A stretch of 64,000 bases of DNA, taken from NCBI RefSeq assembly GCF_022809715.1, contig NZ_CP094459.1, positions 3,286,001-3,350,000 of the forward strand, written 5' to 3'. Numbering within the stretch: position 1 is the first letter of the stretch; the number at the start of each line of letters is the position of its first letter. This document shows positions 9,370-18,026 of this stretch, piece by piece. The translations under genes and the position numbers were made by a program. The notes beneath the pieces are model-generated. The model did not search any database. It was not told where the DNA came from and was given only the letters and a program-made list of their open reading frames with translations. Origin of the DNA: Burkholderia pyrrocinia. GTDB taxonomy: Bacteria > Pseudomonadota > Gammaproteobacteria > Burkholderiales > Burkholderiaceae.

Positions 9370-9840
9370 TCAGTGCGATTCGGTGCGCGGCTGCGGTTCG
9401 GGCGGAATCGGCGCGCACTGGCCGCAGCCGGCTTCCGTCGGCGGCGGCGGCGTGCCGGCCGCCACTTCGTGGACGCCCTTCGCGCCGCCGGACAGCGCCT
9501 TGTCGACGAGCTTGTCGAGCGGCACGGTGCGATAGCAGACGGCCCGCACGAGCATCGGCAGGTTCACGCCCGCCAGCACGCGCACGTTGTCGATCTTCGC
9601 GAGCTGGCCCGCGATGTTCGCGGGCGTCGCGCCGTACATGTCGGTCAGCACGACCACGCCGTTCTCTTCCTTGAGCCGCGCGAGTTCCGCGTGCGCGAAC
9701 GCCATCACCTGGGTCGGATCGCTGTCCGCCATCACGTCGATACAGCCGATGCGCGCGGGCACGCCGCCGTAGATGTGCGCGATGCAGTCCCGCAGCGCGG
9801 TGGCGAGCGGTGCGTGCGCGATGATCAGGATCCCGGCCAT
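9370..9840 (-). CDS. PTS mannose/sorbose-type EIIA domain protein
   Basis: The 156-residue protein is a stand-alone EIIA(Man) domain. The phosphorylatable histidine is in IIAHAPLATAL (His9), and VVLTDMYGATPANIA (about residues 63-77) is the other family signature. No EIIB, EIIC or EIID gene is nearby, so the phosphate relay EI-HPr-EIIA probably serves regulation rather than sugar uptake, as in other Betaproteobacteria. The last 30 residues form an unusual Pro/Glu-rich tail with a CGQC motif beyond the fold. It lies about 75 bases upstream of ptsH in the same orientation. Confidence 0.92.
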   Translation of the reverse strand: MAGILIIAHAPLATALRDCIAHIYGGVPARIGCIDVMADSDPTQVMAFAHAELARLKEENGVVVLTDMYGATPANIAGQLAKIDNVRVLAGVNLPMLVRAVCYRTVPLDKLVDKALSGGAKGVHEVAAGTPPPPTEAGCGQCAPIPPEPQPRTESH

Positions 9841-10073
9841 GTCAGATCGCTCCCGGCCGCCCCTGGCGGGCCGATACCCCGCGGCGGGGCAAAAAGCGTA
9901 GCGAGTGTGGGAAGCGTTTCATGTTCAGCCTTGCAACAGTGTCGGCCCGACCGCCGGGCCTTCGGTGCGCCGATCTCGGCACCGGGCAAGCGGGCATTGT
10001 AGCAGGCCGGTCAAGCTGCTCCGGCGACGGGGGACCTGCGCGGGCCGCCGCCGGGGTTGCGCGGGAAAACGGC

Positions 10074-11030
10074 CTACGCGGCCGCGCGCTCCAGCGCGTC
10101 GATGAACATCGCGGCGACGTCGAAGCCGGTCTGCTCCATGATCTCGCGGAAGCACGTCGGACTCGTGACGTTCACCTCGGTCAGCCAGTCGCCGATCGCA
10201 TCGAGGCCGACCAGCAGCAGCCCGCGCGACGCGAGCACGGGCCCGAGCGTCCCGGCGATCTCGCGATCGCGGGCAGTCAGCGGCTGCGCGACGCCGAGCC
10301 CGCCCGCGGCGAGATTGCCGCGCACCTCGCTGCCCTGCGGAATCCGCGCGAGCGAATACGGCACGGGCTCGCCCGCGATCAGCAGGATCCGCTTGTCGCC
10401 GGCCTTGATCTCGGGAATGAACTTCTGAATCATCAGCGAGCGCGTGCCGTCGTGGCCGAGCATCTCGATGATCGCGCCGAGATTCATCCCGTCGGCCTTC
10501 ACGCGGAACACGCCCATCCCGCCCATGCCGTCGAGCGGCTTCACGATCACGTCGCCGTGCTCGGCGTGGAACGCGCGCAACCGCGCGGCATCGCGCGTGA
10601 CCAGCGTCGGCGCGACGAATTGCGGAAACTCGCCGATCGCCAGCTTCTCCGAATGGTCGCGGATCGACTGCGGCTTGTTGAACACCCGCGCGCCCGCGCG
10701 CTCGGCCAGTTCGAGCATCCACGTGGCCGTCACGTACTCCATGTCGAACGGCGGATCCTTGCGCATCAGCACCGCGCCGAACGACGTCATTTGACGGGAT
10801 TCATGCGCGGCCGCCTCGTACCACGGATGACGATGCAGGTCGGCCGTATCGCCGACGATCGTCACGCGCTGCACGTCCGCCTCGACGCCCGACCCGGTCC
10901 ACGCAAGCTGGTGCGGCTCGCACGTGTAGATCACGTGCCCGCGCCGCGCGGCCTCCGCCATCATCGCGTAGGTCGAATCCTTGTAGATCTTGAAGCGCTC
11001 GAGCGGGTCGGCGATAAAAAGAATGTCCAT
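10074..11030 (-). CDS. gshB: glutathione synthetase
   Basis: The 318-residue ATP-grasp enzyme joins gamma-glutamylcysteine and glycine, the second step of glutathione synthesis. The N-terminal segment MDILFIADPLERF is typical of bacterial GshB. ATP-grasp features include KPLDGMGGMGVFRV near residue 150, the acidic/Arg segment AGDKRILLIAGEPVPYSLAR near 215, and GLDAIGDWLTEVNVTSPTCFREI near the C-terminus (metal ligands). The length is standard. It is encoded 27 bases downstream of gshA, evidently one unit. Confidence 0.97.
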   Translation of the reverse strand: MDILFIADPLERFKIYKDSTYAMMAEAARRGHVIYTCEPHQLAWTGSGVEADVQRVTIVGDTADLHRHPWYEAAAHESRQMTSFGAVLMRKDPPFDMEYVTATWMLELAERAGARVFNKPQSIRDHSEKLAIGEFPQFVAPTLVTRDAARLRAFHAEHGDVIVKPLDGMGGMGVFRVKADGMNLGAIIEMLGHDGTRSLMIQKFIPEIKAGDKRILLIAGEPVPYSLARIPQGSEVRGNLAAGGLGVAQPLTARDREIAGTLGPVLASRGLLLVGLDAIGDWLTEVNVTSPTCFREIMEQTGFDVAAMFIDALERAAA

Positions 11031-11057
11031 GCGGGTCCTGTACGTAGCGAAGGTCCG

Positions 11058-12347
11058 TTACACCTGGATGGCTTCGGGATCGGTCTTTTCCAGTTCGATC
11101 GACGACGCGATCAGCGACAGCCGCGCGACGACGCCGTACATGTAGAAACGGTTAGGCGGCGCGGCGCCCGGCTTGGCGCCGGCATCCGGCAGCGCGGTGT
11201 GCTCGAAGCCGAGCGGCACGTAGTGCATGCCGGGCGCGTTCAGGTTCTGGTCGCGCTCGCGGCCGCCGTGCGTGCGGTAGAAGCCGCCGACCACATAGCG
11301 GTCGATCATGTATACGACGGGCTCGGCCACTTCGTCGCCGACGCGCTCGAACGTATAGACGCCTTCCTGCACGATCACGTCGCGCACCGCGAGGCCGGCC
11401 TTCGACTCGGCCATCTGCGCGCGCTCGGCCTTCGACATGCGGCCGATCTCGGCCGCGTCGTGCACGGTCATCACGCCGCGCCCCGCCGTGCCCGCGTCGG
11501 CCTTCACGACGACGTACGGCTTTTCGCTGATCCCGTATTCGCGGTACTTGCGCGCGATCTTCTTCAGCACGCCGTCGATCGCGTCGGCGAGCGCCTGCTC
11601 GCCTTCATGCGCCTGCCAGTCGACACCCTCGACGTGCGCGAAATACGGATTCACCATCCACGGATCGACGCCGACCATCTTCGCGAACTTCTTCGCGACG
11701 TCGTCGTAGCACGAGAAGTGCGTCGACTTGCGGCGCACGGCCCAGCCCGCGTGCAGCGGCGGCAGCAGGTACTGCTCGTGCAGGTTTTCCAGCACGGCCG
11801 GGATACCGGCCGACAGGTCGTTGTTCAGCAGGATCGAGCACGGATCGAAATTCTTCAGGCCGAGGCGGCGCTGCGAACGCTCGAGCGGTTCGAGCACGAT
11901 CTTCTGCCCGTCGGCCAGCGTGATCGGCGTCATGTCGGTGATGCTCGGGTCGAGCGAGCCGAAGCGCACGTTCAGGCCGGCCTGGCGCATGATCGTCGCG
12001 AGCCGCGCGACGTTTTCCAGGTAGAACGCGTTGCGGGTCGGCAGCTCGGGGATCACGAGCAGGTTCTTCGCGTCCGGGCAGATCTTCTCGATCGCGGCCA
12101 TCGCGGCCTGCACGGCGAGCGGCAGCACTTCGGACGGCAGATTGTTGAACGCGCCGGGGAACAGGTTCGCGTCGACGGGCGCCAGCTTGAAGCCGGCGTT
12201 GCGCAGGTCCACCGAACAATAGAACGGCGGGGTATGTTCCTGCCATTCGAGCCTGAACCAGCGTTCGATCGCAGGCGTCGCGTCGAGGATCTTCCGCTCG
12301 AGTTCGAGCAGTGGACCGTTCAACGCGGTAACGAGGTGGGGAACCAT
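11058..12347 (-). CDS. gshA: glutamate-cysteine ligase (GshA, proteobacterial ATP-grasp-like type)
   Basis: The 429-residue enzyme makes gamma-glutamylcysteine from glutamate and cysteine, the first and usually rate-limiting step of glutathione synthesis. It is not the E. coli GshA type. It matches the form found in Burkholderia, Ralstonia and some other proteobacteria (MVPHLVTALNGPLLELE N-terminus, VVVKADAGTAGRGVMTV near residue 280). It heads the gshA-gshB pair. A short leader of about 150 bases separates it from the amtB terminator. Confidence 0.92.
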   Translation of the reverse strand: MVPHLVTALNGPLLELERKILDATPAIERWFRLEWQEHTPPFYCSVDLRNAGFKLAPVDANLFPGAFNNLPSEVLPLAVQAAMAAIEKICPDAKNLLVIPELPTRNAFYLENVARLATIMRQAGLNVRFGSLDPSITDMTPITLADGQKIVLEPLERSQRRLGLKNFDPCSILLNNDLSAGIPAVLENLHEQYLLPPLHAGWAVRRKSTHFSCYDDVAKKFAKMVGVDPWMVNPYFAHVEGVDWQAHEGEQALADAIDGVLKKIARKYREYGISEKPYVVVKADAGTAGRGVMTVHDAAEIGRMSKAERAQMAESKAGLAVRDVIVQEGVYTFERVGDEVAEPVVYMIDRYVVGGFYRTHGGRERDQNLNAPGMHYVPLGFEHTALPDAGAKPGAAPPNRFYMYGVVARLSLIASSIELEKTDPEAIQV

Positions 12348-12497
12348 GAATCACTCGCGAGCGGGAGAATGAAGATTGTAGAGCAATTGCCCTGTCCATT
12401 TGGGGATTGTTCCCGGCTTCGCAAGGGTTTGGAGGAAGTTTTCGGCTATTGACCCGATAGCGCGAAGGGTTATGCGCTACGGCAGCACGCGGCAGGA

Positions 12498-12526
12498 GAA
12501 AAAAAGCCCGCCGGGTGGGCGGGCCG
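12498..12526 (-). terminator. Rho-independent terminator of amtB
   Basis: On the reverse strand GCCCGCC-loop-GGCGGGC is followed by a run of at least six T. It lies about 65 bases past the amtB stop and upstream of gshA. Confidence 0.9.
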
Positions 12527-12590
12527 AAGTCGCTGCGCTCATTCGTGGCGGGCGCCGTCTCCGCGGCGGCCCGCCGTGCATCCTTATGAC

Positions 12591-14105
12591 TTATTCGACA
12601 TGCTCGCCGTGCAGGATCACGTCGAGGCCTTCGCGCTCTTCCTCTTCGGACACGCGCAAGCCCATCGTCAGGTCGATCAGCTTCAGCAGCACGAAGCTCA
12701 GCACGCCGCTGTAGACCAGCGTGATCAGCACGCCCTTCGCCTGCAGCAGCAGGCTGCCGTCGAAGCCGCCGATGTCCTTGACCGCGAACACGCCCGTCAG
12801 CAGCGCGCCGAGAATCCCGCCCACGCCGTGCACGCCGAACGCGTCGAGCGAATCGTCGTAGCCGAGCTTCGACTTGAGCCACGTGGCCGACCAGAAGCAG
12901 ATCACGCCTGCCGCGATGCCGATCACGAGCGCACCGGCGACGCCGACGAAGCCGGCAGCCGGCGTGATCGCCACGAGACCCGCGACCGCGCCCGACACGA
13001 TACCGAGCACCGACGGCTTGCCCTTCGCGATCCATTCGGCAAACATCCAGCCGAGCGCCGCGCAGGCCGTCGCCACTTGCGTGGTCAGCATCGCGAAGCC
13101 GGCACGGCCATCAGCCGCGACCGCCGAGCCCGCGTTGAAGCCGAACCAGCCGACCCACAGCATCGAGCCGCCGATCATCGTCAGCACGAGGTTGTGCGGC
13201 GCCATCGATTCGCGACCGTAGCCGACGCGCTTGCCGAGCACCAGGCACGACACGAGGCCCGCGATACCGGCGTTGATGTGCACCACCGTGCCGCCCGCGA
13301 AGTCGAGCACGCCGTCGGCCGACAGCCAGCCGGTCGGCTCCCACACCATGTGCGCGATCGGCACATAGACGATCAGCGACCAGAGCGTCATGAACACGAG
13401 CATCGCCGAGAACTTCATCCGGTCGGCGAACGCACCGCAGATCAGCGCCGGCGTGATGATCGCGAACGTCATCTGGTAGACGAAGTAGACCGATTCCGGA
13501 ATCGTCGTCGCCAGGTGGCTGACGGTCAGCGTCGTCGCCTTGTCGCCCTTGATGTAGTTCATCCCGTGCAGGAACACGCGCGACAGGCCGCCGATGAAAC
13601 CGTTGCCCGGCGTGAACGCGAGGCTGTAGCCGACCACCGTCCACAGCACCGTGATCACCGCGGTGATCGCGAAGCTCTGCATCACGGTCGCGAGCACGTT
13701 CTTCTTGCGGACCATGCCCGCGTAGAACAGCGCGAGGCCGGGGATCGTCATGAACAGCACGAGCGCGGTGGAGGTCAGCATCCACGCGGTGTCGCCGGCG
13801 CTGATCTTCGACGAATCGACGGAGAACGGCGCGGTCGGCGCGGCGGGTGCGGCCGGCGCGGACGCAGCGGCGGCGGCCGATGCGTCGGCGGCGCCCGAAG
13901 CCGGTGCGGCGGCGGCCGCTGCAGCGGATGCGTCAGGCGCGGCGCTTGCCGTCGCGGCGGGTGCCGCGGCAGCCGATGCGTCGGAAGCCGTTGCGGCGGG
14001 CGCGGACGCAGCCGCGGCGGACGCCGCGTCGTCGGCGAGCGCGGGGCCGACGCCGGCCGCGATCAGCGAGCCGGCCATCAGCAGGGACATCAGAAGTTTG
14101 CGCAT
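12591..14105 (-). CDS. amtB: ammonium transporter (Amt family)
   Basis: The 504-residue inner-membrane channel begins with a signal peptide (MRKLLMSLLMAGSLIAAGVGPALA). An unusual Ala/Ser/Pro-rich segment then occupies about residues 26-92, before the transmembrane core. The core starts at AWMLTSTALVLFMTIPGLALFYAG and carries the twin-His pore segments (VHINAGIAGL and FGVHGVGGILG) and GFNAGSA. The protein is about 75 residues longer than E. coli AmtB because of the spacer. It is encoded just downstream of glnK, the usual pairing in which GlnK plugs the channel when nitrogen is plentiful. Expression is probably driven from the sigma-54 promoter ahead of glnK. Confidence 0.95.
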   Translation of the reverse strand: MRKLLMSLLMAGSLIAAGVGPALADDAASAAAASAPAATASDASAAAAPAATASAAPDASAAAAAAAPASGAADASAAAAASAPAAPAAPTAPFSVDSSKISAGDTAWMLTSTALVLFMTIPGLALFYAGMVRKKNVLATVMQSFAITAVITVLWTVVGYSLAFTPGNGFIGGLSRVFLHGMNYIKGDKATTLTVSHLATTIPESVYFVYQMTFAIITPALICGAFADRMKFSAMLVFMTLWSLIVYVPIAHMVWEPTGWLSADGVLDFAGGTVVHINAGIAGLVSCLVLGKRVGYGRESMAPHNLVLTMIGGSMLWVGWFGFNAGSAVAADGRAGFAMLTTQVATACAALGWMFAEWIAKGKPSVLGIVSGAVAGLVAITPAAGFVGVAGALVIGIAAGVICFWSATWLKSKLGYDDSLDAFGVHGVGGILGALLTGVFAVKDIGGFDGSLLLQAKGVLITLVYSGVLSFVLLKLIDLTMGLRVSEEEEREGLDVILHGEHVE

Positions 14106-14142
14106 CTTGGGTTTCCTCTTGTCGCTTGTCTTGTCTGTTCTG

Positions 14143-14679
<537 letters not shown>

Positions 14680-14804
14680 CTAGAGTGCACGCACGTCCCG
14701 GCTCGCCGGGACATTCACCCATGCGGGCGCCATGCCCGGATTTCGCGCTCCGGGCGCACCATTTCCGGTCATGCGTGCATCATGGGCACGTACGCAACTG
14801 AAGA

Positions 14805-14821
14805 TGCACAATTTTTGTGCA
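14805..14821. promoter_or_regulatory. NtrC-like palindrome
   Basis: TGCACAATTTTTGTGCA fits the NtrC box pattern TGCAC-N7-GTGCA. It lies about 250 bases upstream of the glnK sigma-54 promoter, a plausible though long enhancer distance. It also ends just before the ubiK ribosome-binding site, so it could form a small RNA hairpin there. Confidence 0.6.
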
Positions 14822-14836
14822 AGGAAGGGGAATCAC

Positions 14837-15088
14837 ATGAAGCAACCCAGCGACGTTTTCCACGATCTGCAGTCGCGCGTCAGCGACCTGCTGAAAAACT
14901 CGCCGGCCAAGGACGTCGAGCGCAACGTGAAGGCCATGCTGTCGCAAGGCTTCTCGAAGCTCGATCTCGTCACGCGCGAGGAATTCGACACGCAGGCGCA
15001 GGTGCTCGCCCGCACCCGCGTGCGCCTCGAGGAACTCGAAAAGCGCGTCGCGGAGCTCGAGCAGAAGCTCGCGGCACCGCAGGCCTGA
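14837..15088 (+). CDS. ubiK: ubiquinone biosynthesis accessory factor UbiK (BMFP/YqiC family)
   Basis: The 83-residue protein consists of an amphipathic N-terminal half and a C-terminal coiled coil (about residues 55-80, LEELEKRVAELEQKL). This is the trimeric YqiC/UbiK architecture. UbiK assists the UbiJ-associated complex for ubiquinone synthesis in aerobic cells. The ATG at 14837 is preceded by AAGGAAGGGG. It is the first gene of a forward segment leading to comM. Confidence 0.88.
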   Translation: MKQPSDVFHDLQSRVSDLLKNSPAKDVERNVKAMLSQGFSKLDLVTREEFDTQAQVLARTRVRLEELEKRVAELEQKLAAPQA

Positions 15089-15165
15089 CGCCCGCCACCC
15101 GACCGCAAGGTCCGGGCGCGGGCCGCCTCGCGCGGCCCGCGCCCGCCGCCCCGAAGCCGTACCGC

Positions 15166-15248
15166 CGTTCTTCGTAGTCCATCGTTCTTCGCAGCTCCCC
15201 GCTCTTCGCTGTTCATCGCTCTTCGCAGTCCGTCGTTCCGCAGTCCCT
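15166..15248. repeat. 17-bp degenerate tandem repeat
   Basis: Four consecutive 17-base units begin at 15166, 15183, 15200 and 15217, followed by a 15-base partial unit at 15234. The consensus is about CGYTCTTCGCAGTYCAT. The unit is not a multiple of three, and it lies between ubiK and comM outside any gene I accept. Confidence 0.75.
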
Positions 15249-15352
15249 CGTACTTTCCCCGCGCCACGCCGGCAAGCGCGCACCGATTCCTCCGATTCCC
15301 GCGGCATGCGGCCCCGAACGGCCGTCGCCCGTCTGTTTACAGGAGCCTCGCC

Positions 15353-16957
15353 ATGTCGCTCGCCGTGGTGCGCAGTCGCGCGCCCGCATCCGGCCGCGCG
15401 CCGGACGTTACCGTCGAAGTCCATCTCGCCAACGGGTTGCCGTCGTTCTCGATCGTCGGCCTGCCCGATCTCGAAGTCCGTGAAAGCCGCGAGCGCGTCC
15501 GCGCCGCGCTGCAGAACTGCGGCTTCGAGTTCCCCGTGCGCCGCATCACCGTCAACCTCGCGCCGGCCGATCTGCCGAAGGAGTCGGGCCGGTTCGACCT
15601 GCCGATCGCGCTCGGCATTCTCGCCGCGAACGGCCAGATTCCGGCCGACGCGCTGGCCGGCCGCGAATTCGCTGGCGAGCTGTCGCTGACCGGCGCGCTG
15701 CGGCCGATGCGCGGCGCGTTCGCGATGGCGTGCGGCGCGGCGCGGGACCGGCGCGCGGGCGAAACCGGATCGGGCCTCGGTTCCGGCCCGGGCCCGGATT
15801 CGGTCGCCCTGTCCGGCTCCGCGGCAACGGCGCGTCCGCCCGAGCTGTACCTGCCGCTCGACAGCGCGGCCGAGGCGGCGCTCGTGCCGGGCGTCACGGT
15901 ATTCGGCGCGCCCGACCTGCCCGCGCTGTGCGCACACCTCGCCGATGCGCCCGACGGGCGACTGATGCCGGTCGCGGCGCCCTGCCTCGACGGCCTGCCG
16001 GCGCCGGCCGCGCCCGACCTCGCGGACGTGATAGGCCAGCGCGGCGCCCGGCGCGCGCTGGAAGTCGCCGCCGCGGGCGGTCATCACATGCTGATGGTCG
16101 GCCCGCCGGGGGCAGGCAAGTCGATGCTGGCCGCGCGGCTGCCTGGCCTCCTGCCGCCGCTGACCGACGACGAGGCGCTGACGTCGGCCGCGCTCCTTTC
16201 CGCGAGCCGCCTCGGCTTCTCGCCCGCGCAATGGCGCCGGCGGCCATTCCGCGCGCCGCATCACTCGTCGAGCGCCGCCGCGCTGGTCGGCGGCCGCAAC
16301 CCGCCGCAGCCGGGCGAAATCACGCTCGCGCACCTCGGCGTGCTGTTCCTCGACGAACTGCCGGAATTCGACCGGCACGTGCTCGAGATGCTGCGCGAGC
16401 CGCTGGAAGCCGGCCGCATCACGATCTCGCGCGCGGCGCAGCAGGCCGACTTCCCGGCCGCGTGCCAGTTGATCGCCGCGATGAACCCGTGCCCGTGCGG
16501 CTGGCACGGCGATCCGTCCGGGCGCTGCCGCTGCACGCCGGACGTCGCCGCGCGCTACCTGCGCAAGCTGTCTGGGCCGCTCGTCGACCGCATCGACATC
16601 CAGATCGACCTGCCCGCGCTGTCGCCGGCCGAACTCGCGTCGCGCGCGTCGGCGCCCGGCGAACCGAGCGCCGCGGTGGCCGCGCGGGTTGCGCAGGCGC
16701 GCGCGCTGCAGCTCGGCCGGCAGGGCAAGACGAATCACATGCTGAGCGGCCGCGAGACCGACGACCTGTGCCGGCCGACCGACGAAGGCGAGCGGCTGCT
16801 GCGCGAAGCCGGCGAGCGCTTCGGCTGGTCGGCGCGCGCGTATTTTCGCGTGCTGAAGGTCGCGCGGACGATCGCCGACCTGGCCGGCGACCCGCTGCCG
16901 ACGGCCGCGCAAATCGCCGAGGCGATCCGCTACCGGCGCGTGCTTACGTCGCTCTGA
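15353..16957 (+). CDS. comM: YifB/ComM-family Mg chelatase-like AAA+ ATPase
   Basis: The 534-residue protein has an N-terminal Lon-protease-like (ChlI) domain with SIVGLPDLEVRESRERVRAAL, then an AAA+ module. The Walker A motif is GPPGAGKSMLA (about residue 248) and Walker B is LFLDELPEF. A C-terminal helical domain follows. CPCG...C.C cysteines (NPCPCGWHGD) occur in the central domain. ComM is a hexameric helicase that helps branch migration during natural transformation. A Gly/Ser/Pro-rich insertion lies near residues 140-165. The start at 15353 gives MSLAVVRSRA, typical of the family. Confidence 0.94.
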   Translation: MSLAVVRSRAPASGRAPDVTVEVHLANGLPSFSIVGLPDLEVRESRERVRAALQNCGFEFPVRRITVNLAPADLPKESGRFDLPIALGILAANGQIPADALAGREFAGELSLTGALRPMRGAFAMACGAARDRRAGETGSGLGSGPGPDSVALSGSAATARPPELYLPLDSAAEAALVPGVTVFGAPDLPALCAHLADAPDGRLMPVAAPCLDGLPAPAAPDLADVIGQRGARRALEVAAAGGHHMLMVGPPGAGKSMLAARLPGLLPPLTDDEALTSAALLSASRLGFSPAQWRRRPFRAPHHSSSAAALVGGRNPPQPGEITLAHLGVLFLDELPEFDRHVLEMLREPLEAGRITISRAAQQADFPAACQLIAAMNPCPCGWHGDPSGRCRCTPDVAARYLRKLSGPLVDRIDIQIDLPALSPAELASRASAPGEPSAAVAARVAQARALQLGRQGKTNHMLSGRETDDLCRPTDEGERLLREAGERFGWSARAYFRVLKVARTIADLAGDPLPTAAQIAEAIRYRRVLTSL

Positions 16958-16996
16958 GCGCCCTCGGAGGACAAAATCCGGCTGTCAAGACTTGAC

Positions 16997-17005
16997 TTAT
17001 GCACA
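16997..17005 (+). promoter_or_regulatory. DnaA box (TTATGCACA)
   Basis: TTATGCACA is an exact match to the DnaA box TTATNCACA. It lies next to a 13-base palindrome GTCAAGACTTGAC (16984-16996). Confidence 0.65.
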
Positions 17006-17172
17006 ATTTCGCGAATCTGGCCCCGGATCATGGCTCGCCGGGGCTCGCTCATCGCAAAATTCGTATCCCTTTGTTTTTATTGATATTTCCCCAAACCCGG
17101 ACGAGCGGCAAAACGGGCCGGAGGGCCGCCCGGTGCGGCTCAGCGGGAAATCCGGCCGACTTTTCAACAAAG

Positions 17173-17195
17173 TTATCCACATGCGCTGTGGATAG
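17173..17195. promoter_or_regulatory. inverted pair of DnaA boxes
   Basis: TTATCCACA (17173-17181) is an exact DnaA box. Five bases later TGTGGATAG (17187-17195) is a box on the other strand with one mismatch. The pair forms a head-to-head palindrome. Confidence 0.7.
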
Positions 17196-17290
17196 CCGAA
17201 AAAACCTCGCAAAATCCGGCGACTAGCGCCGAAAGCTGCGAATGAACTTTCAGTTGTCACGCAGTGTCTGAGCGCCCTCTCCGGCCGTCG

Positions 17291-17863
17291 TCAGTCGAGT
17301 TTGAACGAGCCGAAAAACTGGTCGAACTGCTCCTGGGCGAGCGGCCCGTCGGCGATCACGACAGCCTGGTACGCGTGCCGGCCGCGCGCGGCAAGCCGCG
17401 CGACGATCGTCTTGCGGGCGCGATCGCCGCCGGCGGCCGCGCCCGCGATGCGCAGCTCGAGCCCGTTCACCGCGCCGCCGGCCGCCAGCGGCACGGGCAC
17501 CGAAGCCGTCTGCGGCGTACCTTCGAGATTGCGCGACAGCCCGGCGCGCAGGAACTCGAGCGCCGCGCGGCGCGTGTCGTCGCGGTCGTCGGGCAGCGTC
17601 AGCGTGCCGACCGCGAACACCGCGCCGTCGACGTGCGCGGCCTGCATCCGCATCGGCATCGACGTGCCGCCGATCGCAACCGGCTGCTCCTCGACGGTCG
17701 GCTTCGCCGGCAGGTCGATCGTGTAGCCGGCGTCGTTGTGGAGCGTGCGCCAGTCGTACGACGGCGAGCACGCGGCCAGCACGGCGCTCGCGCAGGCGAG
17801 CGCGGCGAAGTGTCGCAGCGGACGAAACAGGGGGCGCAACGAATCGAAGACTTCCTTCGGCAT
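17291..17863 (-). CDS. putative lipoprotein of unknown function
   Basis: The 190-residue protein has a signal peptide ending in a lipobox (ASAVLAACSPSYDW), so it should be lipidated at Cys about residue 31. The rest forms one globular domain beginning WRTLHNDAGYTIDLPAKPTVEEQPV and ending FDQFFGSFKLD. This pattern is seen in many Burkholderia periplasmic lipoproteins annotated only as hypothetical. I do not assign a function. The start at 17863 is chosen for the signal peptide; the frame is open further upstream to 17989. It is divergent from the TlpA-like gene. Confidence 0.8.
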   Translation of the reverse strand: MPKEVFDSLRPLFRPLRHFAALACASAVLAACSPSYDWRTLHNDAGYTIDLPAKPTVEEQPVAIGGTSMPMRMQAAHVDGAVFAVGTLTLPDDRDDTRRAALEFLRAGLSRNLEGTPQTASVPVPLAAGGAVNGLELRIAGAAAGGDRARKTIVARLAARGRHAYQAVVIADGPLAQEQFDQFFGSFKLD

Positions 17864-18026
17864 GGCGTGGATCGGGCAGGCAAAAAGGGCCATTATCCGC
17901 CGAACGTGAAAACCGGGATGCGTGGCCGCCGCCGGTGCGCGCACCGCATTCGCGCTAAAATGGGCGCCGAATTTCGACGTCCTTTGCATTGATCCGCGTC
18001 ATCGACCGACTCCGAGAGCACCGCAG

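Larger units (their letters stand above)
16958..17290. other. AT-richer intergenic region with DnaA boxes
   Basis: This 333-base convergent region between comM and a lipoprotein gene is clearly less GC-rich than its surroundings. It holds no supported gene. It contains two exact and one near-exact DnaA boxes and an A/T tract around 17068-17090. No dnaA, dnaN or rpmH lies nearby, so it is not the usual oriC locus. Confidence 0.7.

Noticed and set aside
9921..12452. 843-codon forward open frame opposite gshB-gshA
   Set aside because: It is an antisense shadow caused by high GC third positions; the translation is Arg/His-rich without domains, while the other strand encodes clear GshA and GshB.
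15166..15248. CRISPR array
   Set aside because: The 17-bp units are directly adjacent without spacers and are degenerate.
17068..17090. IHF binding site near the DnaA boxes
   Set aside because: TATCAA is present on the reverse strand but the TTR half of the consensus is missing.
16992..17195. Short forward frame in the DnaA-box region
   Set aside because: No ribosome-binding site, no recognisable protein pattern, and AT-rich regulatory character.
16958..17290. oriC
   Set aside because: Only three DnaA boxes and none of the usual neighbours (dnaA, dnaN, rpmH, gidA); a titration or reactivation site is the more cautious reading.
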